From SG8-30 sp964406445 (GTDB taxonomy: Bacteria; Pseudomonadota; Gammaproteobacteria; Steroidobacterales; Steroidobacteraceae), in the NCBI GenBank assembly GCA_964406445.1, contig CAYORU010000008.1, positions 47,019-111,018 of the forward strand: a stretch of DNA of 64,000 nt. Reading direction: 5' to 3'. This document shows positions 43,188 to 53,179 of this stretch, piece after piece. Below the pieces are notes generated by a model that was given only the letters and a program-made list of their open reading frames with translations, searched no databases and had not been told where the DNA came from. The stretch's first letter is position 1, and the number at the start of each line of letters is the position of its first letter. The position numbers and the translations under genes were made by a program.

Positions 43188-45694
43188 CAGTCCTCCCGCA
43201 CGGCGCGCACCGCCGACATGCTGGTCGCGGCGCGCCCGCTCGCCGTCGCCGTCAGGCCCGCCGCGGCGATCAACAGCGCGGCCAACGCCGCGAGCTGCGC
43301 CCAGGGCACCGCGAGGTCGATGCTCCAGTTGAAGGACTGCCGGTTGATCACGTAGACGAGCACCAGGCTCAGCACGCCGCCGAGCGCGAGGCCGTAGGCG
43401 ACGCCGAGCGCGCCGAGCACCGCGCCCTCGCCGGCGAGCATGGCCACCACCTGCCGGCGGCGCATGCCGACGTGGCGCAGCATGCCGAACTCGGCGCGCC
43501 GAGACAGCGCCTGCGAGCTGAAGGCGAAGGCGACGCCCGCGAGGCCGATCGCGACCGCCACGGCCTCGAGCAGGTAGGTCACCGCGAAGGCGCGGTCGAA
43601 GATCCGCATCGACAGTTCCCGGACCGTCGAGCCCGACACCACCTGCAGCGCGTCGCCGCGCTCGAAGCGCGCCCTGATCCGGGCGATCACCGCCTCGAGG
43701 TCCTCGCCCGGCGCGAGCCACAGCGCGCCCTCGCTCGCCGCCGCGTCGCCGGTGGTCGCGACGTACCAGTCGCGGTCCACGACGATCGCCCCGGCCGTGT
43801 GGCCGTAGTCCCGCCACACGCCCGCCACCGCCATGCGCCGCGCCGCGCCGGCGAGCGGCAGGTCGAAGGCCTCGCCCACGTCGAGGCCGTAGAGGTCCAC
43901 GATCGCCTCGGAGATCCACGCGGGCTGCGCGTCCTGCGGCAGCCCGGCGCCGGAATCGCGCAGCAGCGGCAGGCCCTCGCCGCGGCTGCCGACGTTCCGG
44001 GCGAGCAGCGCGACCGGCGGGCGCGACGGCTCGAGCAGGACCGGCTGCCGGCGCTGGAAGACCACCCGCGCCACGCCGGGCGTCGCCGCGATGGTCGCCT
44101 GGTCGGCCGCCGACCAGTTCGCGGTGTCGCTCGCCGCGCCGACTCGCAGATGCACGTCCGCGGGCAGGACCTCGTCGAGCCAGCGGTCGAACGACTCGCG
44201 GAACGAGTACACCATGATCGCCATCGCGACCATCAGGCTGAAGCTCACGATGATGGCCGCGAGGCTCACGCCGGCGAGCCCCGCGCTGCCGCGCAGCTGG
44301 GCGAATGCCGTGGCGAGCGCCACCGATCGCGGCCGCGGCAGCCGCGCCGTGACCCAGGCCGCGAAGGCCGGCACCAGCAGCAGCCCGCCGAGCAGCAGCA
44401 GCGCGACCGACAGGTATCCGCCGACCGGCAGTCCGCCGACCGGCGGCAGCCAGGCGAGCGCCGCGCCGAGCACGAGCAGCGCCGCGCCCGGCCAGCGCGG
44501 GCGCACGCGCGCCGCGGCGCTCTCGGCATCGCCGGCCTTGAGGGCGCGCGCGGGCTCGACCCGCGCCGCGTCGCGGGCCGGCGCCCAGGCGCCGAGCGCG
44601 GCGACCGTGGTGCCGATCAGGAAGAAAGTTGCCAGGATCCACGGTTGCGGCCGCGCCGCGAGCGCGGTGGCCTCGAAGTAGCCGCCGCCGAGGTCGCCGC
44701 CGAGACGCACGAGCGCCGCGCTCGCCACCGCCTGCCCGAGCAGCACGCCGAGGACCGAGCCGGCCGCGCCGACCGCCGCGCCCTCGGCGGTGAGCGCCGC
44801 CTCGATCTCGACGCGGCGCGCGCCGATCGCGCGCAGGAGCCCGAGGCTCGTGCGGCGGCGCAGCACCGCGAGCGCCTGGGTCGAGAAGACCAGGAACGCG
44901 CCGGTCAGGAGCGCCACCATCGCCAGCATGTTGAGGTTCACGCGATAGGCCCGCGTGACCTCCGCCGCGCGGTTGCGCTCGACGTCGGGGGTCTGCACGC
45001 TGACGCCGTCGGGGAGCAGCTGTGAGAGGCGCTCGCCGAGCCGCCCGCGGTCCGCGCCGGGCGCGAGCCTGAGGTCCACGCGATTGATCCGCCCGATGCG
45101 GCCGAAGGCCCACTGCGCGCTCGCGATGTCCATGACGCCGAGCCGCTGCGGATAGGCCGACTCCGGCATGACGTCGAGCACCTCGAGCCCGATCTCGGCG
45201 GTGCCGGCACGTACCACCAGGCGATCGCCGCCCGCAAGGCCCAGATCGCCGGCAGCGGCTGCGGACAGGATGATCGTCCCCGGCGCGAGCAGGTCGAGGA
45301 GCCGCGGCGCGAGGCCCGCCACCAGCTCCGGCTGCACGCGCGCGGCGCGGAACGGATCGATCGCCAGCACCTTCAGCGCCTCGTTGCCGCCGAGCGGCGC
45401 GACCTCGAGCTCGAGCACCGGGCTCGCCTCGCGGACCCCGGCCTCGCGGGCGAGCGCCACGAAGACCGCCTCGTCGAAGCCCGCCCGCGGCCCGCGCACG
45501 ACCAGGTCCGCCTCGCCGACCAGCTTGCGGGCTGCGAGTCCGAACTCGTTGAGCGCGCCGGCGTTGATCAGGAACACCGCCGTCGACAGCGCGACGCCGA
45601 GGGCGACGGCGAGGATCGTCGCCAGCAGCCGGACCGGCTGCTCGCGCAACCGCGCCAGCGCCACCGCGCGCAGCACCGCGCCGGCGCCGCTCAT
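43184..45694 (-). CDS. FtsX-family ABC transporter permease (AttF-like)
   Basis: The 836-residue permease is a duplicated FtsX/MacB-type protein: an N-terminal helix, a periplasmic domain, three helices, a central pair of helices, a second periplasmic domain and three final helices. Typical segments are FSTQALAVLRRRTSLGLLRA and FSSQALSRRAEFGMLRHVG. It acts with the ATPase upstream and the AttH-like protein downstream, in a LolCDE/AttEFGH-like system for extracting or exporting hydrophobic compounds. The ATG overlaps the ATPase stop in ATGA. The substrate is unknown. Confidence 0.92.
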   Translation of the reverse strand: MSGAGAVLRAVALARLREQPVRLLATILAVALGVALSTAVFLINAGALNEFGLAARKLVGEADLVVRGPRAGFDEAVFVALAREAGVREASPVLELEVAPLGGNEALKVLAIDPFRAARVQPELVAGLAPRLLDLLAPGTIILSAAAAGDLGLAGGDRLVVRAGTAEIGLEVLDVMPESAYPQRLGVMDIASAQWAFGRIGRINRVDLRLAPGADRGRLGERLSQLLPDGVSVQTPDVERNRAAEVTRAYRVNLNMLAMVALLTGAFLVFSTQALAVLRRRTSLGLLRAIGARRVEIEAALTAEGAAVGAAGSVLGVLLGQAVASAALVRLGGDLGGGYFEATALAARPQPWILATFFLIGTTVAALGAWAPARDAARVEPARALKAGDAESAAARVRPRWPGAALLVLGAALAWLPPVGGLPVGGYLSVALLLLGGLLLVPAFAAWVTARLPRPRSVALATAFAQLRGSAGLAGVSLAAIIVSFSLMVAMAIMVYSFRESFDRWLDEVLPADVHLRVGAASDTANWSAADQATIAATPGVARVVFQRRQPVLLEPSRPPVALLARNVGSRGEGLPLLRDSGAGLPQDAQPAWISEAIVDLYGLDVGEAFDLPLAGAARRMAVAGVWRDYGHTAGAIVVDRDWYVATTGDAAASEGALWLAPGEDLEAVIARIRARFERGDALQVVSGSTVRELSMRIFDRAFAVTYLLEAVAVAIGLAGVAFAFSSQALSRRAEFGMLRHVGMRRRQVVAMLAGEGAVLGALGVAYGLALGGVLSLVLVYVINRQSFNWSIDLAVPWAQLAALAALLIAAAGLTATASGRAATSMSAVRAVREDW

Positions 45695-46386
45695 CCGGCG
45701 GCGTCGCCGGGCGCGAGCCGCCCGCCCGAGAGGACCAGGATCCGGTCGGCCGTCTGCGCGGCAGCCAGCGAATGCGTGATCAGCACGCCGCTCGCGCCCT
45801 GCGCGTGGATCTGGCTCCTGAGCAGCGCGAGCACCTGGCCCGCGGTGCGCGGGTCGAGGTTGCCGGTGGGCTCGTCGGCGAGCAGGAGACGCGGCCGGTG
45901 CACCAGCGCGCGCGCGATCGCCACCCGCTGGGTCTCGCCGCCCGACAGCTCGCGCGGATAGCTGTCCTCGCGGCCGGCGAGGCCGACGGCGGGGAGCATC
46001 TCCTCGACGCGTGAATTGCGCTCCCCGGCCGGCGCGCCGGCCAGGTCGAGCGGCAGCGCGACGTTGTCGCGGACGGTGAGGTAGGGCAGCACGTGGAAGG
46101 CCTGGAACACGAAGCCGAACTGCGTGCGGCGCAGCAGGGTCCGCGCGTCGTCGTCGAGTGCGCCGAGGTGGCGACCCTCGACCTCGATGCGGCCCGCATC
46201 AGGCTGGTCGAGCCCCGCCATGAGGTTGAGCAGGGTCGACTTGCCGACGCCCGACTCGCCCATGATCGCGACGTACTCGCCGCGGGCGAGCTCGAAGTCG
46301 AGCCCGTCCAGGACCGGCGGCGTCGCGGCCGAATACCGCCTCGAGACCCCGCTGAGCCTCAGGACGGACGGGTCGCGCGTCGCCAC
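45691..46386 (-). CDS. ABC transporter ATP-binding protein (LolD/AttE-like)
   Basis: The 231-residue ATPase has Walker A GESGVGKSTLL, Q-loop FVFQAFHVLPYLTV, signature LSGGETQRVAIARAL, Walker B RLLLADEPTGNLD and H-loop LITHS. This is the LolD/MacB subgroup that partners FtsX permeases. The start is a GTG at 46386. It is the first ABC gene of the three-gene unit and follows a small hypothetical gene by 12 bp on the same strand. Confidence 0.94.
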   Translation of the reverse strand: MATRDPSVLRLSGVSRRYSAATPPVLDGLDFELARGEYVAIMGESGVGKSTLLNLMAGLDQPDAGRIEVEGRHLGALDDDARTLLRRTQFGFVFQAFHVLPYLTVRDNVALPLDLAGAPAGERNSRVEEMLPAVGLAGREDSYPRELSGGETQRVAIARALVHRPRLLLADEPTGNLDPRTAGQVLALLRSQIHAQGASGVLITHSLAAAQTADRILVLSGGRLAPGDAAG

Positions 46387-46398
46387 TCGCAGTGCCGG

Positions 46399-46758
46399 TC
46401 AGGGCATCTGGATGCCGCCGCCGCCGCGCCCGCCCTTGAGCGCCGCCGCGCCCGCCTCCGGGATCACGATCGACGAGCTGGCCTGCCGGCGCATCTCCTG
46501 CAGCTCGCGCGCGGTCTCCTCGACGGCCCGCTGCGCCGCCGGGCCGAACTGCGCGATCGCCTCCTTGAGGCTCGCCGCCTCCAGCTCGAAGGACAGCGGC
46601 AGCGAACCCATCGGCGTCATGACCGTCGCCTGGCCGAGGTACAGCACGGGGCGGGTCGAGTCCGGCGCGCCCTCGGCGTCGACCGGCGTCATGCGCCTGA
46701 TCGTGCCCATCCGCTGGTCGGTGAACACCTCTTCGCGGTACAGCGTACTGGGGTCCAT
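46399..46758 (-). CDS. Conserved hypothetical protein, cytoplasmic
   Basis: The 119-residue protein has no signal peptide or membrane segment and I do not recognise a domain. It begins MDPSTLYREEVFTDQRMGTI, has a beta-rich middle (VLYLGQATVMTPMGSLPLSF), a charged helix (EAIAQFGPAAQRAVEETARE) and ends in a Gly-rich GGRGGGGIQMP. The ATG at 46758 has AGGAG about 7 bases upstream; an in-frame ATG at 46788 is an alternative. It is 12 bp upstream of the ABC ATPase and probably co-transcribed. Confidence 0.7.
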   Translation of the reverse strand: MDPSTLYREEVFTDQRMGTIRRMTPVDAEGAPDSTRPVLYLGQATVMTPMGSLPLSFELEAASLKEAIAQFGPAAQRAVEETARELQEMRRQASSSIVIPEAGAAALKGGRGGGGIQMP

Positions 46759-46894
46759 CCGGGGCTCCTGGGGTGCATTCGGGTCCATCGCTCCGCGCCT
46801 CGCTTGCGGTAAATGAATGCCCGACACTTTAGCGGGTCGGTACAATGAGCGAAACCGCTGCCCGGCCGGCTGTCGCACCGAGGACGAAGCCCGC

Positions 46895-47146
46895 ATGAGC
46901 CAGGAAACGCTGCAGGCGCTGCTGCGCCGGATCCACCAGGAGCTCGGCAAGGCCGGCCCCGTGGACGAGGAGACGCGGCGCATGCTCGACGTCGTCGCGG
47001 GCGACATCGCCGGCCACTCGCCGGCGCCGGCCTCGCGCCACGCGCCGGCCTTCGAGCGCCTCGCCGTACGCTTCGAAACCGAGCATCCCGCCGCGGCGGC
47101 CGCCCTGCGGCAGTTCGTCGACGCGCTGGCCAAGGCCGGCATCTAG
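46895..47146 (+). CDS. DUF4404 family protein
   Basis: The 83-residue all-helical protein begins MSQETLQALLRRIHQELGKA, has DEETRRMLDVVAGDI and ends with the family signature RFETEHPAAAAALRQFVDAL then AKAGI. DUF4404 proteins are small, cytoplasmic and uncharacterised. It is transcribed alone, divergent from the hypothetical gene at 46399 and convergent with the LOG gene. Confidence 0.8.
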   Translation: MSQETLQALLRRIHQELGKAGPVDEETRRMLDVVAGDIAGHSPAPASRHAPAFERLAVRFETEHPAAAAALRQFVDALAKAGI

Positions 47147-47175
47147 CGCCGGCCGGAGGCCCTGCGGTCGCCGCG

Positions 47176-47786
47176 TCAGCGGCCGACGACCGCGAACTCG
47201 AGGTGCCCGGCGTCCCAGCCCGGGCTCGACTCCATCGCCGCGACCACGTCCTCGGGCCCGGCCACGACCTGCCACATCGCGCCGTGCCGCGCGTCCATGA
47301 AGCGCCCGTCGATCGCGCGGCGGAACTGTTCGAGCAGCGGGTCGTAGTAGCCGCCGGTGTTGACGATGATGATCGGCCCGGTGAAGAGCCCTAGCCGCTT
47401 CAGCGTGATCGCCTCGAGCAGCTCCTCGAAGGTGCCCGAGCCGCCGGCCAGCGCCACCACCGCCGAGGCCCGCGCGAGCATCTCGTGCTTGCGCGTGCGC
47501 ATGTCCTCGACCACCAGCAGCTCGCTGAGCCCGCCGTGGCCCCACTCCAGGTCCTGCATGAAGCGCGGGATGACGCCGACGATGCGCCCGCCGGCTGCGA
47601 GCGCACCCTCGGCGAGCGCGCCCATGGAGCCTGAGCGCCCGCCGCCGTAGACGACGGTGCAGCCGGCCTCGGCGAGCAGGCCGCCGAGGCGGCGCGCGAC
47701 CGCGTGGTAGGCCGGGTCGCAGGCGCGGCTCGAGGCGCAGTACACGCAGACGCTGTGGCGCAGCGACTGCTGCGCGACGAGTCCGC

Positions 47787-47790
<4 letters not shown>
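47176..47790 (-). CDS. LOG family protein (cytokinin riboside 5'-monophosphate phosphoribohydrolase type)
   Basis: The 204-residue protein has the LOG fold: SVCVYCASSRACDPAY, VVYGGGRSGSMGALAEGALA, the MRTRKHEM arginine motif and GGSGTFEELLEAITLKRLGL. LOG enzymes release bases from nucleoside monophosphates (bacterial PpnN/YgdH relatives). The usual PGGxGTxxE reads AGGSGTFEE here, with Ala for the Pro. The GTG at 47790 overlaps the ygiQ stop in GTGA. Confidence 0.9.
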
Positions 47791-50024
<2,234 letters not shown>

Positions 50025-50050
50025 CCGCGTATTGTGCCCCGTAACGAACT

Positions 50051-50222
50051 CCAGGGGACATTCCCTTGAAACTCTAGGGGACATTCCCGTTGAGTTTGCC
50101 CGCGATCCCACCGGCTGCGCCGATCGAACGCTCCAGGGGAGATTCGCGTTGAGTTTGCCCGCGATCCCACCGGCTGCGCCGATCGAACGGCAAACTCAAC
50201 GCGAATGTCCCCTGGAGTTCTG
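50051..50222. repeat. GGGGACATTC repeat cluster, locus B, with a 59-bp tandem duplication
   Basis: Between ygiQ and ppc there is a short copy (50053-50075), then two tandem 59-bp copies (50072-50130 and 50131-50189) that differ at three positions. A 28-bp inverted copy (50190-50217) follows. Copy 2 and the inverted copy can form a long hairpin with a loop of about 31 bases. The 59-bp unit is the GGGGACATTC core plus a 30-bp tail (CGCGATCCCACCGGCTGCGC and on). The core also occurs at 28209-28326. It fills the ygiQ-ppc gap. Confidence 0.88.
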
Positions 50223-50238
50223 GAGTTTCCGCGGGTGT

Positions 50239-52962
50239 CTAGCCGGTGGCCTGCAGGCCGTGGGCGATGCCGGAGATGGTGGCGAGCAGCGCATCGTAGA
50301 GCGCCCGGTCCTCGCGTTCCGTCGCGCGCCAGCGCTTGAGCAGGTCGACCTGCATGTAGTGCATGGGGTCGAGGTAGGGCGAGCGCAGCATGATCGAGCG
50401 CTGCATCCGCGGATCGTCGTCGAGCAGGTCGGTCTCGCCCTTGATCCAGGTGATCCAGCGGCAGGCGAGCGCGTGCTCGCGCCGGACCTCGGCCTGCAGC
50501 GCCTCGCAACCCTCTGGCGCCAGCCGGTCGTAAAGCGCGGCGATCCCGAGGTCGGCGCGCAGCAGCTGGTTCTCGACGTCGTCGATGAAGTGCGCGAACC
50601 ACGGCCAGCCCGACCAGGCCTGCGACAGGCGCTCGGGACCGATCTCGCGCGCGGCGGCCTCGAGGCCGCTGCCCACGCCGTACCAGCCCGGCAGGGTGTG
50701 CCGGCTCTGGGTCCAGGCGAACACCCAGGGTATCGACCTGAGCGCGGCGAGGCCCTCGGCCCACTCGCGCGTCGAGGAGCGCGAGCCGATCTGCATCCGC
50801 TCGATGACGTCGATCGGCGTGACGCTGCGGAACCAGCGCTCGAAGCCCGGCTCGCCGAACACCAGCGCCCGGTAGCGTTCGCGGCTCGCGCGGGCCACCA
50901 CGGCCATGACCTCCTCGTGGTGCGACACCGGCACCGGCCCGGGCTTGCGCCCGGCCGTGGCCAGCAGCGTCGCGTGGATCGCCTGCTCGAAGGTCCGAAG
51001 CGCGAGCGGCTCGAGGCCGTAGCTGTGAGCGACCACCTCGCCCTGCTCGGTCGCGCGCAGGCAGCTGCCGACGGCGCCGGGCGGCGCGCTCTGCACCAGC
51101 ACCTCGATCGGCCCGCCGCCGCGGATCGCCGTGCCGCCGCGGCCGTGGAAGATGTTGAGCGCGACCGCGGTCTCGGCGGCGGCGCGCACCAGCGCGGCCT
51201 GCGCCCGGTAGACCGCGTAGCGCGACGCGGCGATGCCGCCGGAGCGGTTGCTCTCGGAGTAGCCGATGAGCACGGTCTGGCGGCGGCCGCGGGCCTCGAG
51301 GTGCGCGGCATAAGCCGGCTCCGCGCACATCCCCGCAAGGATCTCCCCCGCCTGCTCGAGCGGCTCCTCCGCCTCGAGCATGGGCACGATGTCGAAGGGC
51401 ACCTGCCCCGTGGTGCGGTCCGAGGTGTCGGCCCAGCGCGCCAGCAGCAGCACCGACAGCACGTCGTCGGGCGCCTCGGTGCCGCTGACGATGTAGTCGC
51501 CGACGGCCTCCGCGCCGAGCCGGATGCGCCCCTGCGCCATCGCCTCGAAGACCGCCAGCGTCCGCCGACCCGTGGCATCGAGCGGCGCCGCGGGCGCCAC
51601 GTCGCGCTCGAGCGCCTCGGCCAGCCGCCGCTGCCGCTCCGCGGGCGTCCGCAGGATCCACTCGGGGTCGTCGAGGCCCTGGCCGATCACCTCGCGGTGC
51701 ACGCGCGCGTGCTGGCGCACGTCGAGGGTCGCGAGGTGGAAGCCGAAGGTGCGCGCCCGGCGCAGCAGGCGCTCCACCATGAACAGTCCCGCATGCTCGC
51801 CGCGGTGGGCACGCAGGCTGTCGGCCACGCACTCGACGTCGGCGATGAACTCGGCGGCATTCTCGTAGCTGTTGGGGCGGCCGTCGTAGGTCGTGCGCAG
51901 CCGCTCCGCGATCTGCAGCAGGAAGATGCGATAGGGCATCCGGTCGTGGCGGCTCTGCGCGAGCTCGGGCCCGGCCGGCAGGATCGTCGTGTACTCCGCC
52001 AGCCGCTGCTCCAGCCCGCGGTCCACGGCGATCCGGCTCTCGCTCTGCGACAGCCTCGAGGCCAGCGACCGGCACTCCTCGAAATAGGTCGAGATGATCA
52101 GGCGCTGGTGGCGATGCAGCGTCTCGCGCAGCGTCTTCGCGTGCACGTCCGGGTTGCCGTCCATGTCGCCGCCGACCCAGGTGCCGAAGCGCAGCAGGCC
52201 CGGCAGCCCGACGCTCTTCGCGGGAATGCCGTACACGTGGTCGAGCCAGAACTCGAGCTCCTCGTAGAGGGCCGGCAGCACGCGGTAGATGACCTCGACG
52301 AGGTAGAACAGCACGTGCTCGCGCTCGTCGGCGGCCGTCAGGCGCTCGCGCGGCAGCTCCTGGGTCTGCCAGCCGGTCGTGACCTCGAAGCGGATCCGCT
52401 CGATCAGGTTGCGGCGCTCGCCCGGGGTCAGCCCGGTGTTGAGCCGCTCCATCATCAGCGCCGCCACGCGCTGGCGGTTGCGCAGGATCGAGCGGCGCGT
52501 CGACTCGGTCGGGTGCGCCATGAAGACGGGGTAGATGGTGAGCGCCGCGAGCAGGCCGAGCACCTGCTCGCCAGTCACGCCGGCCGCCTTGAGCCTGAAC
52601 AGGCAGTCGCCGATGCCGCCCGGCTGCGGGCGGTCGCTCCTGATCATGTACTCGCGCCGCCGGCGGATGCGGTGCACCTTCTCGGCGAGGTTCACCACCT
52701 GGAACCAGGTCGAGAAGGCGCGGATCAGGTCGCGGGCCTCGTCGGGCGCACGCCCGGACGTGCGGGCCAGCAGCTCCACCGCGCCCTGCGGATCTCCCTC
52801 GCGGCGACGGATGGCGACCTGGCGGTCGGCCTCGACCGTGGCCAGCAGTTCCGCGCCGCCCTGGTCGCGCAGCACCTCGCCGACCATGCCGCCGAGCACG
52901 TGGACGTCATCCCGCAGGGGCGCGTCCTTCGCGGGAAAATGGATTTGCTGGCGCTGGGTCAC
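50239..52962 (-). CDS. ppc: Phosphoenolpyruvate carboxylase
   Basis: PEPC carboxylates PEP to oxaloacetate, feeding the TCA cycle. The 907-residue protein has the catalytic His150 in VFMAHPTESTRRSIL, FGTWVGGDMDGNPDV, FHGRGGTAIRGGGP and the C-terminus SGIAHGLQATG. The segment that reads GYSDSAKDAG in E. coli is GYSESNRSGG here, so the conserved Lys is Arg573 and the Asp is Ser. I chose the GTG at 52962, which gives an N-terminus of normal length (PLRDDVHVLGGMVGEVLRDQ). The longer open frame enters the promoter region. Confidence 0.93.
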   Translation of the reverse strand: MTQRQQIHFPAKDAPLRDDVHVLGGMVGEVLRDQGGAELLATVEADRQVAIRRREGDPQGAVELLARTSGRAPDEARDLIRAFSTWFQVVNLAEKVHRIRRRREYMIRSDRPQPGGIGDCLFRLKAAGVTGEQVLGLLAALTIYPVFMAHPTESTRRSILRNRQRVAALMMERLNTGLTPGERRNLIERIRFEVTTGWQTQELPRERLTAADEREHVLFYLVEVIYRVLPALYEELEFWLDHVYGIPAKSVGLPGLLRFGTWVGGDMDGNPDVHAKTLRETLHRHQRLIISTYFEECRSLASRLSQSESRIAVDRGLEQRLAEYTTILPAGPELAQSRHDRMPYRIFLLQIAERLRTTYDGRPNSYENAAEFIADVECVADSLRAHRGEHAGLFMVERLLRRARTFGFHLATLDVRQHARVHREVIGQGLDDPEWILRTPAERQRRLAEALERDVAPAAPLDATGRRTLAVFEAMAQGRIRLGAEAVGDYIVSGTEAPDDVLSVLLLARWADTSDRTTGQVPFDIVPMLEAEEPLEQAGEILAGMCAEPAYAAHLEARGRRQTVLIGYSESNRSGGIAASRYAVYRAQAALVRAAAETAVALNIFHGRGGTAIRGGGPIEVLVQSAPPGAVGSCLRATEQGEVVAHSYGLEPLALRTFEQAIHATLLATAGRKPGPVPVSHHEEVMAVVARASRERYRALVFGEPGFERWFRSVTPIDVIERMQIGSRSSTREWAEGLAALRSIPWVFAWTQSRHTLPGWYGVGSGLEAAAREIGPERLSQAWSGWPWFAHFIDDVENQLLRADLGIAALYDRLAPEGCEALQAEVRREHALACRWITWIKGETDLLDDDPRMQRSIMLRSPYLDPMHYMQVDLLKRWRATEREDRALYDALLATISGIAHGLQATG

Positions 52963-52999
52963 GGGAAATGGCCGCTGCCGCCGGCCGACGGCGCGCGCA

Positions 53000-53027
53000 A
53001 GATCATAGCAGACGGCGCATTGCTGTC
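53000..53027 (-). promoter_or_regulatory. Candidate extended -10 promoter of ppc
   Basis: Minus strand: CGGACA (53027-53022), 16 bp, then TATGAT (53005-53000) preceded by TGC, an extended -10. It lies 38 bp before the ppc GTG and diverges from the receptor promoter. Confidence 0.5.
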
Positions 53028-53090
53028 CGGGACAGCGGCCGTGCTTGTTGCAAATACGCGACAGCCCCATCGCAACCGGCTTCGCATTCG

Positions 53091-53119
53091 TTGCCTGTAT
53101 ACAGCCTCGGGCTTACACT
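53091..53119 (+). promoter_or_regulatory. Sigma70 promoter of the TonB-dependent receptor with TGTATACA in the spacer
   Basis: TTGCCT (53091-53096), 17 bp, TACACT (53114-53119). The palindrome CTGTATACAG (53095-53104) overlaps the -35 and the spacer, a position where a bound repressor would block RNA polymerase. A GGTCACC/GGGTGACC hairpin follows at 53125-53141 in the leader. Confidence 0.65.
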
Positions 53120-53179
53120 CGCGCGGTCACCTCGGGTGACCGTTGTCGTACGCATAAACACCTAGCTCAGGGGCCCCGC

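Noticed and set aside
50025..50111. N-terminal extension of ygiQ
   Set aside because: The extra 29 codons come from the GGGGACATTC repeat; YgiQ homologues begin at the ATG at 50024.
50072..50217. CRISPR array
   Set aside because: The 59-bp copies are directly adjacent with no unique spacers, and the third copy is inverted and partial. No cas gene is in the window.
53045..53179. Longer receptor start
   Set aside because: It would begin inside the ppc-receptor promoter region, before the -35 at 53091, and would put 45 residues in front of a clean signal peptide.
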